A stretch of 64,000 bases of DNA, from positions 1 through 64,000 of the forward strand of contig NZ_FMYQ01000004.1 of assembly GCF_900096975.1 (NCBI RefSeq), given 5' to 3'. Shown piece by piece: positions 34,861-43,064 of this stretch (the first letter of the stretch is position 1; every line of letters starts with the position of its first letter). The translations under genes were made by a program, and so were the position numbers. The stretch is from Paraburkholderia lycopersici. Its GTDB lineage: Bacteria > Pseudomonadota > Gammaproteobacteria > Burkholderiales > Burkholderiaceae. The notes beneath the pieces were generated by a model, which did not search any database, was not told the origin of the DNA, and saw only the letters and a program-made list of their open reading frames with translations.

Positions 34861-35940
34861 CTATTTCGTCTTCAGGATCTGCTCGATCTGTTGAAGAATC
34901 GAATCGCGGCGATCTTTGGTGAGACCTTTCAGGCGCAACTCGAGCCGGTCGTCGCCATAAGACTTCAGATCGCCGACGGCCACGCCATCCAGTTTGATCT
35001 CCAGACGTTGCGCATAGCGTTGTCGTCCAGCTGTTTTCAGGCTTTCCTGTGCGCTTGCGCGACCCTTCACGATGTCTGCGACCTGGCGCGTGCTCAGATC
35101 GTCGGCGACGATGCGGTTGATGAGGCGCAGCGTGGCATCGGTGCCGCGCGCGCCATGGTAGCGCCCGACCTGATAAGCCATGTTCGAGCCGAACCGGTCC
35201 GGGCGCGCCACCATTTCCTGCATGACTGATTCCGGCAGCTTGCCGATCGATAGCGCAACTGCAACCGTCGATTCGTCAAGGCCGAGATGATCTGCAAGCT
35301 CGCGCTGACTCTGAAAATGCTTCTCATCGATAAACCGCTTCCACACTACCGCGTTATCGAAGACAGTTTGCGAATCGCGCTGAACGTTCAGGTCATAGCC
35401 GAGTTTGTAGCTCTGGATACCAATCGGCAGATCGACAACGATCGCTTTCACCCCTTCCTTGTTGGCCTCCTTCAGGGCGCGCACGCGACGGCCGCCATCG
35501 CTCACGTAGTAGGTGCCGGGCGAAGCATAATCGGGGATGACATGTATCGCCTGTTGCTGCCCTTGCTTTGCGAGATTGACTGCAAGCTCCGCGATCGATG
35601 CCTTCAGATAGAAGTGGCGCGGATTGAAGGGACTCGGCTTGATGTCCTTGAGAGGCAATTCGATGATCTGCCCCGGCTGATAACCGTGCGCGATGCGCCA
35701 GGCGCGGTATTCGGCAGACTCGTTTTCCTGACCCGAAGTGACATCCAGAGCAGGCTTGGCAGCAGGATCAAAAGCGGAATCGAGGGTCGGCTGACTCGCA
35801 CGTCCTACGACCTCTCTCACTTTCGGCTGGTCCTGGACGAGTCCATCGATCGCGTTGAGGCGGTCGAGGGCAGTGCGCTTTTCGCTGCTTGTTGTATCAG
35901 GGCGTGCCTGAAAGCCTTTGGCGAATTGGGAGGGTTTCAT
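34861..35940 (-). CDS. parB: ParB partition protein
   Basis: A 359-aa centromere-binding protein. The ParB/Srx-type N-terminal domain contains LPLKDIKPSPFNPRHFYLKA and the CTP-site motif GGRRVRALKEA. A central helix-turn-helix reads SQRELADHLGLDESTVAVAL, and the C-terminus looks like a dimerisation region. It is the second gene of the parAB operon with one parS palindrome in the 24-base gap. An iteron-like 18-mer lies inside its coding sequence at 34918-34935. Confidence 0.93.
   Translation of the reverse strand: MKPSQFAKGFQARPDTTSSEKRTALDRLNAIDGLVQDQPKVREVVGRASQPTLDSAFDPAAKPALDVTSGQENESAEYRAWRIAHGYQPGQIIELPLKDIKPSPFNPRHFYLKASIAELAVNLAKQGQQQAIHVIPDYASPGTYYVSDGGRRVRALKEANKEGVKAIVVDLPIGIQSYKLGYDLNVQRDSQTVFDNAVVWKRFIDEKHFQSQRELADHLGLDESTVAVALSIGKLPESVMQEMVARPDRFGSNMAYQVGRYHGARGTDATLRLINRIVADDLSTRQVADIVKGRASAQESLKTAGRQRYAQRLEIKLDGVAVGDLKSYGDDRLELRLKGLTKDRRDSILQQIEQILKTK
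34918..34935 (+). repeat. Iteron-like 18-mer inside parB
   Basis: GGTGAGACCTTTCAGGCG keeps GGTGAG, the 4-base spacer and TTCAGG of the origin iterons but lies in the C-terminal coding region of parB. It may be chance or a real Rep site. Confidence 0.35.
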
Positions 35941-35948
35941 TCAGGGTC

Positions 35949-35964
35949 CTTTATGCGCATAAAG
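35949..35964. promoter_or_regulatory. parS: parS centromere site 1
   Basis: CTTTATGCGCATAAAG is a perfect 16-bp palindrome in the gap between parA and parB. It matches the TTTATGCGCATAAA-type centromeres I recall for Burkholderia secondary chromosomes. Confidence 0.8.
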
Positions 35965-36627
35965 TCAGGGGAGCATGGCGGCGATCTCGTCGGCGCATGC
36001 GCGCACTTCCACTGCTGCCAGTCGCGCGCCACGGTCGTTCATTTGCAGAACCGTCTGGCCAAGCGCCATGGCTTGCTTATATGCCTCACGGGTGGGGATC
36101 TGCGTTTTGAGCAACGGGAAACCAAGTTCTTCTAGCGCACGCTTCAGCTCGCGCGTGAGCATGCGTTTCTCTTCAGTCTTATTCAGCAGGAACACCGCGC
36201 GCAGATCTTCGTTCATGACCTGGGCCTGCTGGATCAGTTTGACGAGGCCAACACTGGACCAATAATCCGCCGGCGATGATGACGTGGGAATCACTGCGAC
36301 AGTAGCGGCCAGCAGCACCACCCCGGAGACTTTCTCCGTGATTGACGGTGGGCAATCCACGACAATGACATCGTAGTCGTTGATGAATTTCTTTATCTCT
36401 CGATGGATCTGGCCACCCGCTTCGGAGAGGTTGACGACCGGGAAAGGAATACCGGTTTCGCCGTCGGCTGAAGCACTGGCCCAATGAACAAGCGTATTCT
36501 GACCATCAGCATCCACGACGAGAACACGCTTACCTTTCTCGTGAAATGCCGCGCCGAGATGCATCGCGATCGTGCTTTTGCCGACGCCGCCCTTTTGTTG
36601 CGTGACTGCGATTATCTCTGCTGCCAA
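35965..36627 (-). CDS. parA: ParA partition ATPase, short form
   Basis: A 220-aa deviant-Walker ATPase: QQKGGVGKSTIAMHL at residues 10-24, VVDADGQ, and DYDVIVVDCPPS for Walker A' and B. It has no N-terminal helix-turn-helix, so it resembles the small type Ib ParA proteins, although its partner is a large HTH-type ParB as in type Ia systems. It moves ParB-parS complexes over the nucleoid. It is the first gene of parA-parB, convergent with repA. parS sites lie both between the two genes and upstream of parA. Confidence 0.93.
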   Translation of the reverse strand: MAAEIIAVTQQKGGVGKSTIAMHLGAAFHEKGKRVLVVDADGQNTLVHWASASADGETGIPFPVVNLSEAGGQIHREIKKFINDYDVIVVDCPPSITEKVSGVVLLAATVAVIPTSSSPADYWSSVGLVKLIQQAQVMNEDLRAVFLLNKTEEKRMLTRELKRALEELGFPLLKTQIPTREAYKQAMALGQTVLQMNDRGARLAAVEVRACADEIAAMLP

Positions 36628-36729
36628 TTGGTATTCTCCTTGTCGCTATCAGGTTGGGATTTTACCTGGAATGTTTTTCGATTCAATGAATTTTGGCGAG
36701 ATCCGAATCGAATTGGCCGTCCGGATAAG

Positions 36730-36745
36730 GTTTATGCGCATAAAG
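36730..36745. promoter_or_regulatory. parS: parS centromere site 2
   Basis: GTTTATGCGCATAAAG differs from site 1 only in the first base. It lies about 100 bases upstream of parA, where it could also take part in promoter control. The 463-base gap 36628-37090 holds this site, a weaker relative and no gene that I recognise. Confidence 0.72.
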
Positions 36746-36869
36746 TACCTGGGCCGCAGGATGCTTAGAGCGAGCGTGTACTGGTAATGGCGTCGGCCCA
36801 GATGACTCCATTGATGGCAAGGCGCGGATCAACTGTGCGAAGGATCTGCGGTAAAGATGATGCCCCCGT

Positions 36870-36885
36870 CTTTGCGCGTATAAAG
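36870..36885. promoter_or_regulatory. Possible degenerate parS
   Basis: CTTTGCGCGTATAAAG matches 13 of 16 positions of parS site 1 but is not a clean palindrome. It is kept only because it lies close to two clear sites. Confidence 0.3.
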
Positions 36886-37090
36886 TCGATCCTTGGGTGG
36901 ATCAAGTTGCATGTTCGCTAGCGAATTGCCGGTCGACATCACCCGACCTCTAACACTGGGCCTGATGCGCCCCCCATAGAGACGAAACGAGCCATGCTTG
37001 GCCTCATACGCCCACGTCATCCCCGGTAGAATCGCGGTCTTTCACCGGCCTCTTTCCATCCGCCTGCAATCGCCCATCGCACGAAAAATC

Positions 37091-37444
37091 ATGATCACGA
37101 TCTACCACAACCCCCGCTGCTCCAAATCACGTGCCGCTTGCGACCTGGTCTCGACCGTCAACGTGAACGAACCCGTCGAGGTGATCGAATACTTGAAGCA
37201 GCCGCTCACCGTCGAACAGCTCAAGGCGTTGCACGCGATGCTTGGCGGCCCGGTGCTCGACATGATCCGCACAGGCGAGTCCGAATACGAGGAACTCGGA
37301 CTCAACGCACCCGGTGTCACGGACGATCAGCTATACGAAGCAATTGTGCGACACCCGATCCTGCTGCAGCGGCCCATCGTCGTGCGTCAGGGCCGCGCCA
37401 TAATCGGCCGTCCGATCGAAAACGTGTCCGCGCTATTCGATTGA
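37091..37444 (+). CDS. arsC: ArsC-family arsenate reductase (glutaredoxin type)
   Basis: A 117-aa thioredoxin-fold protein. YHNPRCSKSRAACDL carries the catalytic Cys of plasmid-type ArsC near residue 11. The later segments LGLNAPGVTDDQLYEAIVRH and LLQRPIVVRQGRAIIGRPIE are typical of the family and hold the arginines that contact arsenate. It would reduce arsenate to arsenite with glutathione and glutaredoxin. No arsB/acr3 or arsR is nearby, so the closely related ArsC-like or Spx-like role cannot be excluded. Confidence 0.85.
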   Translation: MITIYHNPRCSKSRAACDLVSTVNVNEPVEVIEYLKQPLTVEQLKALHAMLGGPVLDMIRTGESEYEELGLNAPGVTDDQLYEAIVRHPILLQRPIVVRQGRAIIGRPIENVSALFD

Positions 37445-37610
37445 GGTGGAATCACCCGCTGGCAACGCGCGAGCGTGCGTGTCCGAATCACCAGGAGAAG
37501 TTCTGCGTGCTGACGTAGTTTGCGTAAGACCATACGTGCAGAAATTGTATCTTTGCTAACCAGCAGACGAATCCCACGCAAGACCTGTATCCATGGGGGC
37601 TTCACGAAAG

Positions 37611-37671
37611 TTGTCCACAAGTTTTTCAACCGAAATTGTGGATAAACTCGCGCTCTTATCGGTTATCCACA
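37611..37671. promoter_or_regulatory. Cluster of three DnaA boxes
   Basis: TTGTCCACA (37611-37619, one mismatch), TGTGGATAA (37637-37645, exact, minus strand) and TTATCCACA (37663-37671, exact) lie within 61 bases in the intergenic region before the flavin reductase. Their density is well above chance. The 331-base gap 37445-37775 contains nothing else that I recognise. Confidence 0.65.
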
Positions 37672-37775
37672 AGGTGACTATGAAGTCAGCGCGCTTATAC
37701 GCCGCTGGAATTCATGCACGTCTATGATGAAGTCTCCATCTACCGTGCTTCGTGCGCATTTCCGGGGATACTGAA

Positions 37776-38330
37776 ATGGCCTACAAAATTGCAGTTGCGG
37801 TCGGCAGTCTGCGCAAGGATTCCTTTAACCGGCAACTCGCGCACGCTGTGACGTCGCTAGCCCCACCCGATTTCACTTTCGAGCATCTCGACATCGGCGT
37901 GCTGCCGCTCTACAGCCAGGAATACGATGCCGACTACCCCGAAGTCGCCCGCCGCTTCAAGCAGCAGATCGAAGCCGCCGACGGGCTCCTGTTCGTCACG
38001 CCCGAGTACAACCGCTCGATCCCGGGCGTGCTGAAGAATGCAATCGATTGGGGTTCGCGGCCGTGGGGCACGAATTCGTGGCGCGGCAAGCCGGGCGCCG
38101 TGCTCGGCACATCGGTTGGGGCGGTCGGCACGGCGCTCGCGCAGCAGCATTTGCGCAACGTGCTCGCCTATCTCGACGTTGCGCTGCTTGGTCAGCCTGA
38201 AATGTTCATCAAACACGAAGCGAGCCGCATCAACGAGAAAGGCGAGATCGCCAATGAGGACACGCGCAAGTTCCTGCAAGCTTTCGTGGATACCTACGTC
38301 GCGTGGGTCAAGCGCCAGCTCGGCCGCTGA
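37776..38330 (+). CDS. NAD(P)H-dependent FMN reductase
   Basis: A 184-aa flavodoxin-fold enzyme. VAVGSLRKDSFNRQLAHAV holds the phosphate-binding loop (GSLRKxSxNR), and VTPEYNRSIPGVLKNAIDWG is the hallmark of the NADPH-dependent FMN/azo/chromate reductase (ChrR/YieF-like) family. It reduces free flavin, quinones or azo dyes using NAD(P)H. Length is normal. It lies alone downstream of the DnaA-box cluster. Confidence 0.9.
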   Translation: MAYKIAVAVGSLRKDSFNRQLAHAVTSLAPPDFTFEHLDIGVLPLYSQEYDADYPEVARRFKQQIEAADGLLFVTPEYNRSIPGVLKNAIDWGSRPWGTNSWRGKPGAVLGTSVGAVGTALAQQHLRNVLAYLDVALLGQPEMFIKHEASRINEKGEIANEDTRKFLQAFVDTYVAWVKRQLGR

Positions 38331-38368
38331 CGCCTGATCGCCAGCACCGCCGCCCCCCGCGCCCCGGC

Positions 38369-39076
38369 TCAGTGCAGGGTGCGCGATTGCCCCGGCATGT
38401 CCTTGTGGTGCTCGGGCACGTCTTCCTCGTATTCGAGGAATTCGTCCGGAATTTGCGGCGCGACGCCCGCGGTGGGGCGCGTCGCCTCCGGTGCGGCGGG
38501 CACGTCCACGTGACGTGCGCCCATCACCGCGCCGGCGCCGGGCGCGCTTGCCGAAGCGAGCACAGTCGCGTCGGCCTCGGCGGCCGGCTGCGCGCGAGCG
38601 GGTGTCTGTACAGGCCCCGGCGCTGACTCCGGCTGCGCGCCGCGTCGGCGCAAGGCTTCGGCGAAGTCGGCGAGGCCCAGTTCATCGAGCGCCGAATGGT
38701 CGCGCGCCATCGGGCGGTCCGGACGATCCATCGCGGGCCAGGCCCATGGCGAGCCGCGCAAGGCGACGTCCGTTGCATGCTCCTCACGCAGCGTCTCGTA
38801 TGCGAGATTGGCATGCGCCTCGTCGCTCACACGTACGCCGATACGCACCGCCTCGCCCGGCGGCGGCGTCATGCCGGTCTGGGCCTCCGCGGTTCGGCGC
38901 GCGTCCCCCGTCGCCGGGAAAAAACTGCCCACGAGACGCTCGATGCCGGCCAGCACACCTTCGGTATGCGCCGGCAGGTCGATGTCGCTTACCGCGAAGC
39001 CGCGTTGCAGCAACGCCTCCTGCGCTTGGCGCGCTTCATCGTAAGTCTTGAAAACGCCGGTCACGGTCTGTTTCAT
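38369..39076 (-). CDS. Hypothetical protein, stress-related GSP-type N-terminus
   Basis: A 235-aa protein. The N-terminal 100 residues (TVTGVFKTYDEARQAQEALL, GFAVSDIDLPAH) resemble the ferredoxin-like general-stress domain that covers whole-length dips between strands and helices. The C-terminal half is Pro/Ala-rich and probably disordered, ending EEDVPEHHKDMPGQ. AGGAGG supports ATG 39076. I recall similar proteins in Burkholderia but know of no function. It lies downstream of the hybrid kinase on the opposite strand to the flavin reductase. Confidence 0.6.
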   Translation of the reverse strand: MKQTVTGVFKTYDEARQAQEALLQRGFAVSDIDLPAHTEGVLAGIERLVGSFFPATGDARRTAEAQTGMTPPPGEAVRIGVRVSDEAHANLAYETLREEHATDVALRGSPWAWPAMDRPDRPMARDHSALDELGLADFAEALRRRGAQPESAPGPVQTPARAQPAAEADATVLASASAPGAGAVMGARHVDVPAAPEATRPTAGVAPQIPDEFLEYEEDVPEHHKDMPGQSRTLH

Positions 39077-39206
39077 GGCACCCTCCTTCCTCAACTGGCG
39101 ACGCCCGCTTACATGATGCGCCGAGTGAATGGCGCATGCCGTGCGCCGCGTCCGGCCGCTTGCTTCCGCATGCCGCGCTGCACGCGTCGCAAGCTTCGTG
39201 CCGTGC

Positions 39207-41468
39207 CTAGAGCGTCGCGTCGCGCTCGCGCTTCGCACGCGCCTGGCGTTCCTCGCGGATGGCTTCGAGCGTTTTCTCCAGCAGCGCGATGTCGAACGGT
39301 TTTGAGAGCACGCGCACGTCCACGTGGCGCGCGCGGTCGAGTTCTTCCGCGTAGCCTGTCACGAGGATCACGGGCAGCGCGGGTTCGAGTCCCTGCAGCG
39401 CCTCGGCCAGATCGATGCCGTTCATCGTCCCGGGCATGTGGATATCGGACAGCACGAGGTCGAAAGGCGAGGCATGGTCTCCGTCGGCGTGCGCCGACTC
39501 GACGAACTCCAGCGCGCTCGCTGCGTCGCTCGCGCAGGTCACGCGATGGCCCATCATCTGCAGAAGCGCCTCGGTGCCGGCGGCGACTTCCTCGTTGTCC
39601 TCGACGAGCAGCACGTTCAGCCCGTGCTGCATCCCGGCGCTTTCCTCGTGCGGCTCGGGACGCGGCACAGGCGGCTCGGCGAGCGAACGCGGCAGATACA
39701 GATGCACCGTCGTGCCCGCGCCGATCGCGCTGTCGATCGCGGCGAGGCCGCCGGTGCGCTCGCAGAACGCAAACACCTGCGGCAGCCCGAGGCCGGTGCC
39801 CGTGCCCTTCGGCTTGGTCGTGTAGAGCGGCTCGAACGCGCGCGCGAGCACGTCCGCCGGCATGCCGGCGCCCGTGTCCTCGAGCGTGATGTGCACGAAG
39901 TCGCCGTCGAGCGGGAAACCCTCGTCGGGCCGGAAGCTGGTGTTGCGCGCGCGCACGGTGAAGCGGCCTCCGTTGGGCATCGCGTCGCGCGCGTTTACGG
40001 CGAGATTGATGAGCGCGAGCTCGAATTCGGCGACATCGACGAGCACCGGCCACACGCCGTCGTCGACTTCGACGACGAGCGATACCTTCGCGCCCAGCGA
40101 CGCGCGCAGCAGTTCGCGGCACGCGGGCAGCCAGCGTCCGACGTAAATCGTCTCGTTGCGAAGCGGCTGCTTGCGCGCCACGCCGAGCAACTGGCGCGTG
40201 AGCGACTGGCCGCTCTTGAGGGCGCGCTCGATCGCCGAAAGCTCGCGCTCCAGGTCAGCCGCGCCGCGCCGCCGCGCGATCTGCACGTTGGCCGAGACGA
40301 TCATCAGCAGGTTGTTGAAGTCGTGCGCGACGCTGCCCACGAGGTTGCCGAGCGCCTCCATTTTGCGCGACTGCCGGTAAGCCGACTCGATCGAGCGGCG
40401 CATCGAGGCCTCTGCCTGCCAGCGTTCCCAGGCTGCCTCTTCGGCGGCGAGGCGCCGCAGCGAGAGCCAGATCACGCACCATAACGCGATCGACGGCGTG
40501 AACATCGAAATGATGAGCACGCTCAGGTGCCGGTACCAGGCGGCCCAGACCGCCGGCGTGCGATACGCGCAGGTCACGTAGACGGGGTACGAGCCCACGC
40601 GCCGGAACGCCACGATCACGTTGCTGTCGAGCAGCGCGGAATGCATGCGCACGACGCCGGACTCGCCGCCGCGCGCGAGCGCCGCGGCGAGCGGCGAGTT
40701 CGGCGTGATGGCGGAGCGGGTTGCGCGCGGTGGCGGGTCGAAGGCCAGGATCGCACCGTCGCTGCGCACGAGGCCGAGCGCCATCGGCGAGCTGGGGCCG
40801 AGCAGGTCGTGGTAGAACGAACTGAAATAACCGGGACGCAGTGCGACCGAGACGAGCCCCGCGAACACGTCGGCGTCGTCGCGGCGCGCCACGCCCATGT
40901 TGAACACCGTTTCCCCGCTCACCTGGCTTCGCATGACGCGCGAGACGTGGTCTATCACGCGGCCGTCGCGGATACCCGTGAAGTCGTCGCGTGCCACGAT
41001 CGACGCCGGCGGCGGCGGCGAGAACCGGCTGCTCGCGAGCAGCTCACCGTCGTGCCCGAAGATCGACACGGCAGCCACCTGCGGGTAGCCGCCGCCGATG
41101 GCGTCGAGCTTCTGGTGGATCTGCGCCTCGTTCGCGCGTATGCCGTCGTCGTCGAGGCCGCGCACGAGGTCGACGATGCGCGCGTCGAGCGCCTCGTTCA
41201 TGTCGAACACCTTGAGCGCGTGCTCTTCGGCCACGCGCACCGTGCGCAGCGTGGTATCGGTGGCGTCGGCTTCGCGCGCGCGCAGATCGTTGTACGCCAT
41301 GGTGGCGACGTACACGCATGGCAGCACGATCGCCGCGATGAGCAGCGCGAGCAGCGTGCGCCGGCGCACCGTGAAGTCGTGGCCGGGCGCGGCCGGAAAC
41401 GGCGCGTCGTCGGTGAGGGGCTGCTGGTGCGTGCGTTCGTCTGGCCGCTCGGGCCGGTCAGCAATCAT
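39207..41468 (-). CDS. Hybrid sensor histidine kinase with receiver domain
   Basis: A 753-aa membrane protein. It has one helix near residues 38-58, a periplasmic double-Cache-like sensor to about 320, a second helix (about 322-345), then the kinase: phosphoacceptor His in LVGSVAHDFNNLLMIVSANV, N box ALINLAVNARDAMPNGG, G1/G2 boxes LEDTGAGMP and GTGTGLGL. A C-terminal receiver (about 625-745) carries Asp in FDLVLSDIHMPG. This is the common 'HDFNNLL' hybrid-kinase architecture. Its signal and output are unknown. It is divergent from the REC-CheC-GGDEF operon, which is a plausible target. Confidence 0.92.
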   Translation of the reverse strand: MIADRPERPDERTHQQPLTDDAPFPAAPGHDFTVRRRTLLALLIAAIVLPCVYVATMAYNDLRAREADATDTTLRTVRVAEEHALKVFDMNEALDARIVDLVRGLDDDGIRANEAQIHQKLDAIGGGYPQVAAVSIFGHDGELLASSRFSPPPPASIVARDDFTGIRDGRVIDHVSRVMRSQVSGETVFNMGVARRDDADVFAGLVSVALRPGYFSSFYHDLLGPSSPMALGLVRSDGAILAFDPPPRATRSAITPNSPLAAALARGGESGVVRMHSALLDSNVIVAFRRVGSYPVYVTCAYRTPAVWAAWYRHLSVLIISMFTPSIALWCVIWLSLRRLAAEEAAWERWQAEASMRRSIESAYRQSRKMEALGNLVGSVAHDFNNLLMIVSANVQIARRRGAADLERELSAIERALKSGQSLTRQLLGVARKQPLRNETIYVGRWLPACRELLRASLGAKVSLVVEVDDGVWPVLVDVAEFELALINLAVNARDAMPNGGRFTVRARNTSFRPDEGFPLDGDFVHITLEDTGAGMPADVLARAFEPLYTTKPKGTGTGLGLPQVFAFCERTGGLAAIDSAIGAGTTVHLYLPRSLAEPPVPRPEPHEESAGMQHGLNVLLVEDNEEVAAGTEALLQMMGHRVTCASDAASALEFVESAHADGDHASPFDLVLSDIHMPGTMNGIDLAEALQGLEPALPVILVTGYAEELDRARHVDVRVLSKPFDIALLEKTLEAIREERQARAKRERDATL

Positions 41469-42079
41469 CGTCGGGAAAAGCAGGGAAAAGACGGCGGGGC
41501 ATTCGACATCATAAACGACCGCGTCGACGCGCCGCCGGCCAGCCGATGGTCCGCGCGCAGCAAGAATATTTTCGTAAGCAGCCCGACCAGGGGTTTTCTA
41601 CTTCCTTTGCTCGAATGCGCGAAAATCGGCGAAGCGCAAACGTACCACAAAGGGATAATCGACGTTCTTTATTTAAGGGATGGATCATTTATTTCGATAA
41701 ACCGCTGAGTGCGAGTCGATTTTGTTCGAGGATTGATTATCGACGAGTTGCATTTCATTGAATTTGATTCGAGAATCCTGGACACGATAAATACGCGTTC
41801 GCATGAAAGCCGCGCCGTTCAAAGCAAAACGCGCGGCCCCATGCTACGGGGTGGCTGCAGGCATGCAGGCGAGGACCTTCATTTACCGGCGCAAGCTTGC
41901 CGATATTCATTGCGCGACAGCGCGGTCGTTCGCCAATTCGGGGCGAGTCGCAGCGCTGGCTCGTCCATGCGTTATGCATTACGCAGCTCGTATGCGGTTT
42001 TTTTCCTAAAGTAATTGCCTGCGCCGCCGTTAATCCGTCGAAACGCACTCCGCCCAACGCACACTCATTCAGCATACCC
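41469..42079. other. Intergenic region between divergent signalling genes
   Basis: About 610 bases, more AT-rich than the surrounding DNA, with a GC-rich bulged hairpin near 41809-41838 that lacks a U-run. I see no convincing gene or operator in it. It must contain the promoters of the hybrid kinase and of the response-regulator operon. Confidence 0.4.
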
Positions 42080-42448
42080 ATGTCCTTGCCCATCGTGATC
42101 GCCGACGACTCGCTGCTAGCCCGCAAGGTGCTCACGAAGGCGCTGCCCGAGGACTGGGACGTCGAGATTTCGTACGCGTCGAACGGACTCGAAGCGCTCG
42201 CGCATTACCGCGCCGGTCGTGCGGCAGTCATGTTCCTTGACCTCACGATGCCCGACATGACGGGCTTCCAGGTCCTCGAAGCTTTGCAGCACGAGGACCT
42301 GAATACATTCGTGATCGTCGTATCAGCGGACATCCAGCCTCGTGCCCGCGAGCGCGTGCAGGCGCTCGGCGCGGCGGCGTTCGTCGCAAAGCCGGTAACC
42401 CAGGAGGCGCTGCTACCCATCCTGAAGGAGTACGGGTTGTATGCCTGA
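42080..42448 (+). CDS. Single-domain response regulator
   Basis: A 122-aa CheY-like receiver. The acidic pocket is ADDSLLARKVL, the phosphoacceptor Asp lies in VMFLDLTMPDMTGF, the switch Thr/Ser is VIVVSAD and the conserved Lys is FVAKPV. It has no output domain. It overlaps the CheC gene by eight bases, so it is probably the substrate of that phosphatase. The hybrid kinase divergent from it is a candidate phosphodonor (inference). Confidence 0.92.
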   Translation: MSLPIVIADDSLLARKVLTKALPEDWDVEISYASNGLEALAHYRAGRAAVMFLDLTMPDMTGFQVLEALQHEDLNTFVIVVSADIQPRARERVQALGAAAFVAKPVTQEALLPILKEYGLYA

Positions 42449-43064
42449 TCGAGTGTTCACGGAACTCCAGCGCGACGCGCTGCAGGAGATCGCCAATCTC
42501 GGCATGGGGCAGGCGGCCACGCGGCTGTCGGGGCTGCTCAACGCCTTCATCGAGCTTTCGGTGCCGCGCGTGCGGGTGGTCGCGGTGTCGGAGGCCGCGG
42601 CGGCGCTGCGCGAGATGACCGGCATCGACGGGCCGGTCGCGGCCGTGCGCCAGGGCTTTCGCTCGGAGATCAAGGGCGAGGCGCTGGTGATCTGCCGCAG
42701 CGGCGAGATCGCCGAACTCGGCAGCCTGGTCGGCGGTCCCTACGCGCCGGGCTCCGCCGACGCGTTCAGCGAGGAAGAGCTGATGTTCGACGTCGCCAAC
42801 GCGCTCACGGGCGCGTGCGTGTCGTCGATGCTCGACCAGCTCGGGCGCATGCCGGTATTTTCGCAGCCGGGCCTGCTCGGCGAGGCGATCATGCTCGACG
42901 AGGTGTTCCAGCGAGGGCTGCTCGCCTGGGATGTCGCCCTGCTTGTCGAGGTCAATTTCGCGCTGGAGGACCAGCGCTTTCGCGCCCACCTCGTCATGCT
43001 GATGGCCGAGGAGTCGATCCATGTCGTGAGCCGGGCCATCGACGCGCTGTTGCATAGCCTATGA
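42441..43064 (+). CDS. cheC: CheC-family phosphatase
   Basis: A 207-aa protein. The first active-site motif D-x3-E-x2-N is intact (D12, E16, N19 in DALQEIANLGMGQAATRLS, with Pro about 23 residues later). The second copy near residue 115 reads ELMFDVANALTGA with Asp in place of Glu. CheC/CheX/FliY proteins dephosphorylate CheY-like receivers. The overlaps with the receiver gene upstream and the diguanylate cyclase downstream place it in a compact phospho-signalling operon rather than in flagellar chemotaxis. Confidence 0.85.
   Translation: MPDRVFTELQRDALQEIANLGMGQAATRLSGLLNAFIELSVPRVRVVAVSEAAAALREMTGIDGPVAAVRQGFRSEIKGEALVICRSGEIAELGSLVGGPYAPGSADAFSEEELMFDVANALTGACVSSMLDQLGRMPVFSQPGLLGEAIMLDEVFQRGLLAWDVALLVEVNFALEDQRFRAHLVMLMAEESIHVVSRAIDALLHSL

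Noticed and set aside
41809..41838. A GC-rich hairpin between the divergent kinase and receiver genes
   Set aside because: The stem has a bulge and no U-run, and it lies between divergent promoters, so it is not a terminator; no other role is evident.
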